Origin: Deltaproteobacteria bacterium
GTDB lineage: Bacteria > Myxococcota_A > UBA9160 > SZUA-336
Assembly: GCA_030673955.1 (NCBI GenBank)
Contig: DAOVBF010000081.1
Coordinates: 1-6,196, forward strand
Reading direction: 5' to 3'
Length of the DNA stretch: 6,196 bases
Shown: positions 5,366 to 6,196 of the stretch, piece by piece
How positions within the stretch are numbered: position 1 is the first letter of the stretch
Layout of the letters: each line of letters starts with the position of its first letter
Program-made: the position numbers and the translations under genes
Notes under the pieces: generated by a model
What the model was told of the DNA's origin: nothing
Database searches by the model: none
The model's input: only the letters and a program-made list of their open reading frames with translations

Positions 5366-5902
5366 GTGAGCGCTTCGACGATGCCGATTCCGGATCGGAG
5401 GCCCGCCAAGGTTCGAAGCTCTCCGGACCAGCGCGTGCCGTCGCGAGACGCGAAAGCGCATCGGATCTACAGCGAATTCCCGGGGGACCTCCCGCCCGAG
5501 GACGAGCCGGACCCGGCCTCTGCGGGGGTCGGAAGGATCAGAGGCGCCCCCGAAGCTCGGCTCTGGACGAGCGTTGTTCTCGACGCACTGAAGAATCTGC
5601 GCCTCGCGGGTCGGTGGATCTCGGAGACCTATCCCGAGCTGCACGAGGATCTGCTCCTGGAGCGCCCCAAAATGAAACCGAACCAGTTCCGCGAGAAGCA
5701 ACTGTCCCTGGAGCTCCAGCGAAGCAAGATGGCCGAACAGCTCGATTCGTGCATCTGGTTCTTCTTCTCGACGGAGTCGTTCCTGGAGTTCATCTCTTCG
5801 GCCCTCGGATACGACATCGAAGATATTCGCCGGCACGTGCGCTCGATGGCGAGGGACCTGCGGATTCAGATCGGAGAACCGCCCCAGACACTCATGACGT
5901 GA
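5366..5902 (+). CDS. Hypothetical protein, 178 residues, helical C-terminal half
   Basis: I do not recognise this protein with confidence. Residues 1-64 are Pro/Arg/Asp/Glu-rich and probably disordered. Residues 65-85 form a predicted helix (WTSVVLDALKNLRLAGRWI), 90-127 are highly charged and probably helical, and 129-165 carry an aromatic patch and a compact helical unit, WFFFSTESFLEFISSALGYD followed by IEDIRRHVR. From memory, this last part resembles a small uncharacterised bacterial family with a 'WxxS...PFSFxxxCEALGLDPxxxRR' pattern; this is tentative. There are no transmembrane segments or signal peptide, and one Cys (129). The GTG at 5366 was chosen because AGGTGA sits 5 bases upstream; ATG 5381 has no suitable site, and GTG 5324 lies inside a hairpin. 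The opposite-strand frame was rejected on composition. It precedes a ferredoxin by 75 bases and may be co-transcribed with it. Confidence 0.7.
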   Translation: MSASTMPIPDRRPAKVRSSPDQRVPSRDAKAHRIYSEFPGDLPPEDEPDPASAGVGRIRGAPEARLWTSVVLDALKNLRLAGRWISETYPELHEDLLLERPKMKPNQFREKQLSLELQRSKMAEQLDSCIWFFFSTESFLEFISSALGYDIEDIRRHVRSMARDLRIQIGEPPQTLMT

Positions 5903-5913
5903 TCATGACGTGA
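5892..5913 (+). repeat. Perfect 11-bp tandem duplication across the stop codon of the 178-residue gene
   Basis: TCATGACGTGA occurs twice head to tail, at 5892-5902 and 5903-5913. The first copy ends with the TGA stop of the gene. The core TGACGTGA also overlaps that gene's start codon at 5362-5369, so the octamer is found three times around one gene. It lies 64 bases before the ferredoxin start. It could be a slippage duplication or paired protein-binding sites. Confidence 0.75.
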
Positions 5914-5977
5914 GGGCCGTGGCGTCCTCGCCTGCAATGGGTTGGCCGGAAACGAGATCAGGCGAGAGGAGAAGAAC

Positions 5978-6196
5978 ATGCCCTGGGTGATCACGAGCCT
6001 TTGCAGGGATTGCATCGACCAGAGCTGTGTCGATGTCTGTCCCGTGGACTGCATCTACGAGTACACCGGCCATGGCCGGGAGATCTTCCCCAACCAGCTC
6101 TTCATCGATCCCGAGGAGTGCATTGACTGCAGCGTGTGCGAGCCGGCATGCCCCTGGGAGGCCATCTTCGAGGCGGGGGCCGTGCCGGAGATCTTC
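5978..6196 (+). CDS. 7Fe ferredoxin, [3Fe-4S][4Fe-4S] type, 3' end beyond the window
   Basis: This is a small soluble electron carrier; the first 73 residues are present and the frame is open at the window edge. The cysteines, numbered from Met1, are C9, C12, C17, C21, C25, C48, C51, C54 and C58. Apart from Met1 removal and an insert of eight residues between C25 and C48, they match all nine cysteines of Azotobacter vinelandii FdI, including the CVDVCPVDC and [13 protein letters not shown] segments, so one [3Fe-4S] and one [4Fe-4S] cluster are predicted. The insert carries [12 protein letters not shown]. The ATG has AGGAG with a 6-base spacer, a strong site. Full-length FdI-type proteins run to about 105-110 residues, so roughly a third is missing. 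The preceding gene, on the same strand, may be co-transcribed. A plain 2[4Fe-4S] ferredoxin is less likely because the first motif lacks CxxCxxC. Confidence 0.92.
   Translation, partial: MPWVITSLCRDCIDQSCVDVCPVDCIYEYTGHGREIFPNQLFIDPEECIDCSVCEPACPWEAIFEAGAVPEIF

Noticed and set aside
5198..5836. 212-residue minus-strand open frame opposite the 178-residue gene
   Set aside because: It lacks a convincing ribosome site and motif, runs through the hairpin-rich leader, and the plus-strand frame has a better start and more protein-like aromatic/helical sequence.

Overview
The window is GC-rich bacterial DNA with tightly packed genes, short Shine-Dalgarno-type leaders and no introns, rRNA, tRNA, CRISPR array or transposase. 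The gene set points to a Gram-negative, respiring or at least oxygen-exposed bacterium, perhaps proteobacterial or Myxococcota/Desulfobacterota-like: an NfuA with a degenerate A-type domain, a glutathione reductase, a cysteine-rich Rrf2 regulator and an Azotobacter FdI-type 7Fe ferredoxin. The taxon is an inference; nothing in the window fixes it.

Left part, minus strand (47-2097): three overlapping genes for salvage of the thiamin pyrimidine. A cysteine-type TenA (1471-2097) overlaps a cysteine-less, glutamate-type TenA paralogue (873-1490), which overlaps thiD (47-880) by 8 bases. Together they should turn degraded thiamin or amino-pyrimidines into HMP and then HMP diphosphate. Bases 1-46 lie downstream of thiD and show no start codon or recognisable gene.

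Middle, minus strand (2273-3397): an Rrf2/IscR-like regulator (2933-3397, GTG start, possibly leaderless) followed 69 bases later by nfuA (2273-2863), an Fe-S cluster carrier. The pairing suggests that the regulator senses Fe-S or redox state and controls nfuA. Two small stem-loops lie between nfuA and the thiamin genes. Upstream, and on the same strand, is gor (3698-5050), an NADPH-dependent glutathione reductase with all catalytic residues. A 300-base gap separates it from the regulator.

Right part (5051-6196): gor diverges from a plus-strand unit made of an unrecognised 178-residue protein (5366-5902) and a 7Fe ferredoxin cut by the window edge (5978-6196). The 315-base divergent region is the most structured DNA in the window. 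In order it holds a hairpin in the gor leader, a four-tract G-quadruplex motif, an abutting 34-base AT-rich imperfect palindrome containing TTGACA, a perfect 13-bp stem-loop, and a pair of mutually exclusive small hairpins just before the start of the 178-residue protein. It reads as a regulated divergent promoter plus a structured 5' leader, and it is the best candidate here for something undescribed.

Overall theme: Fe-S and thiol redox homeostasis (gor, Rrf2, nfuA, ferredoxin) next to a thiamin-salvage operon.
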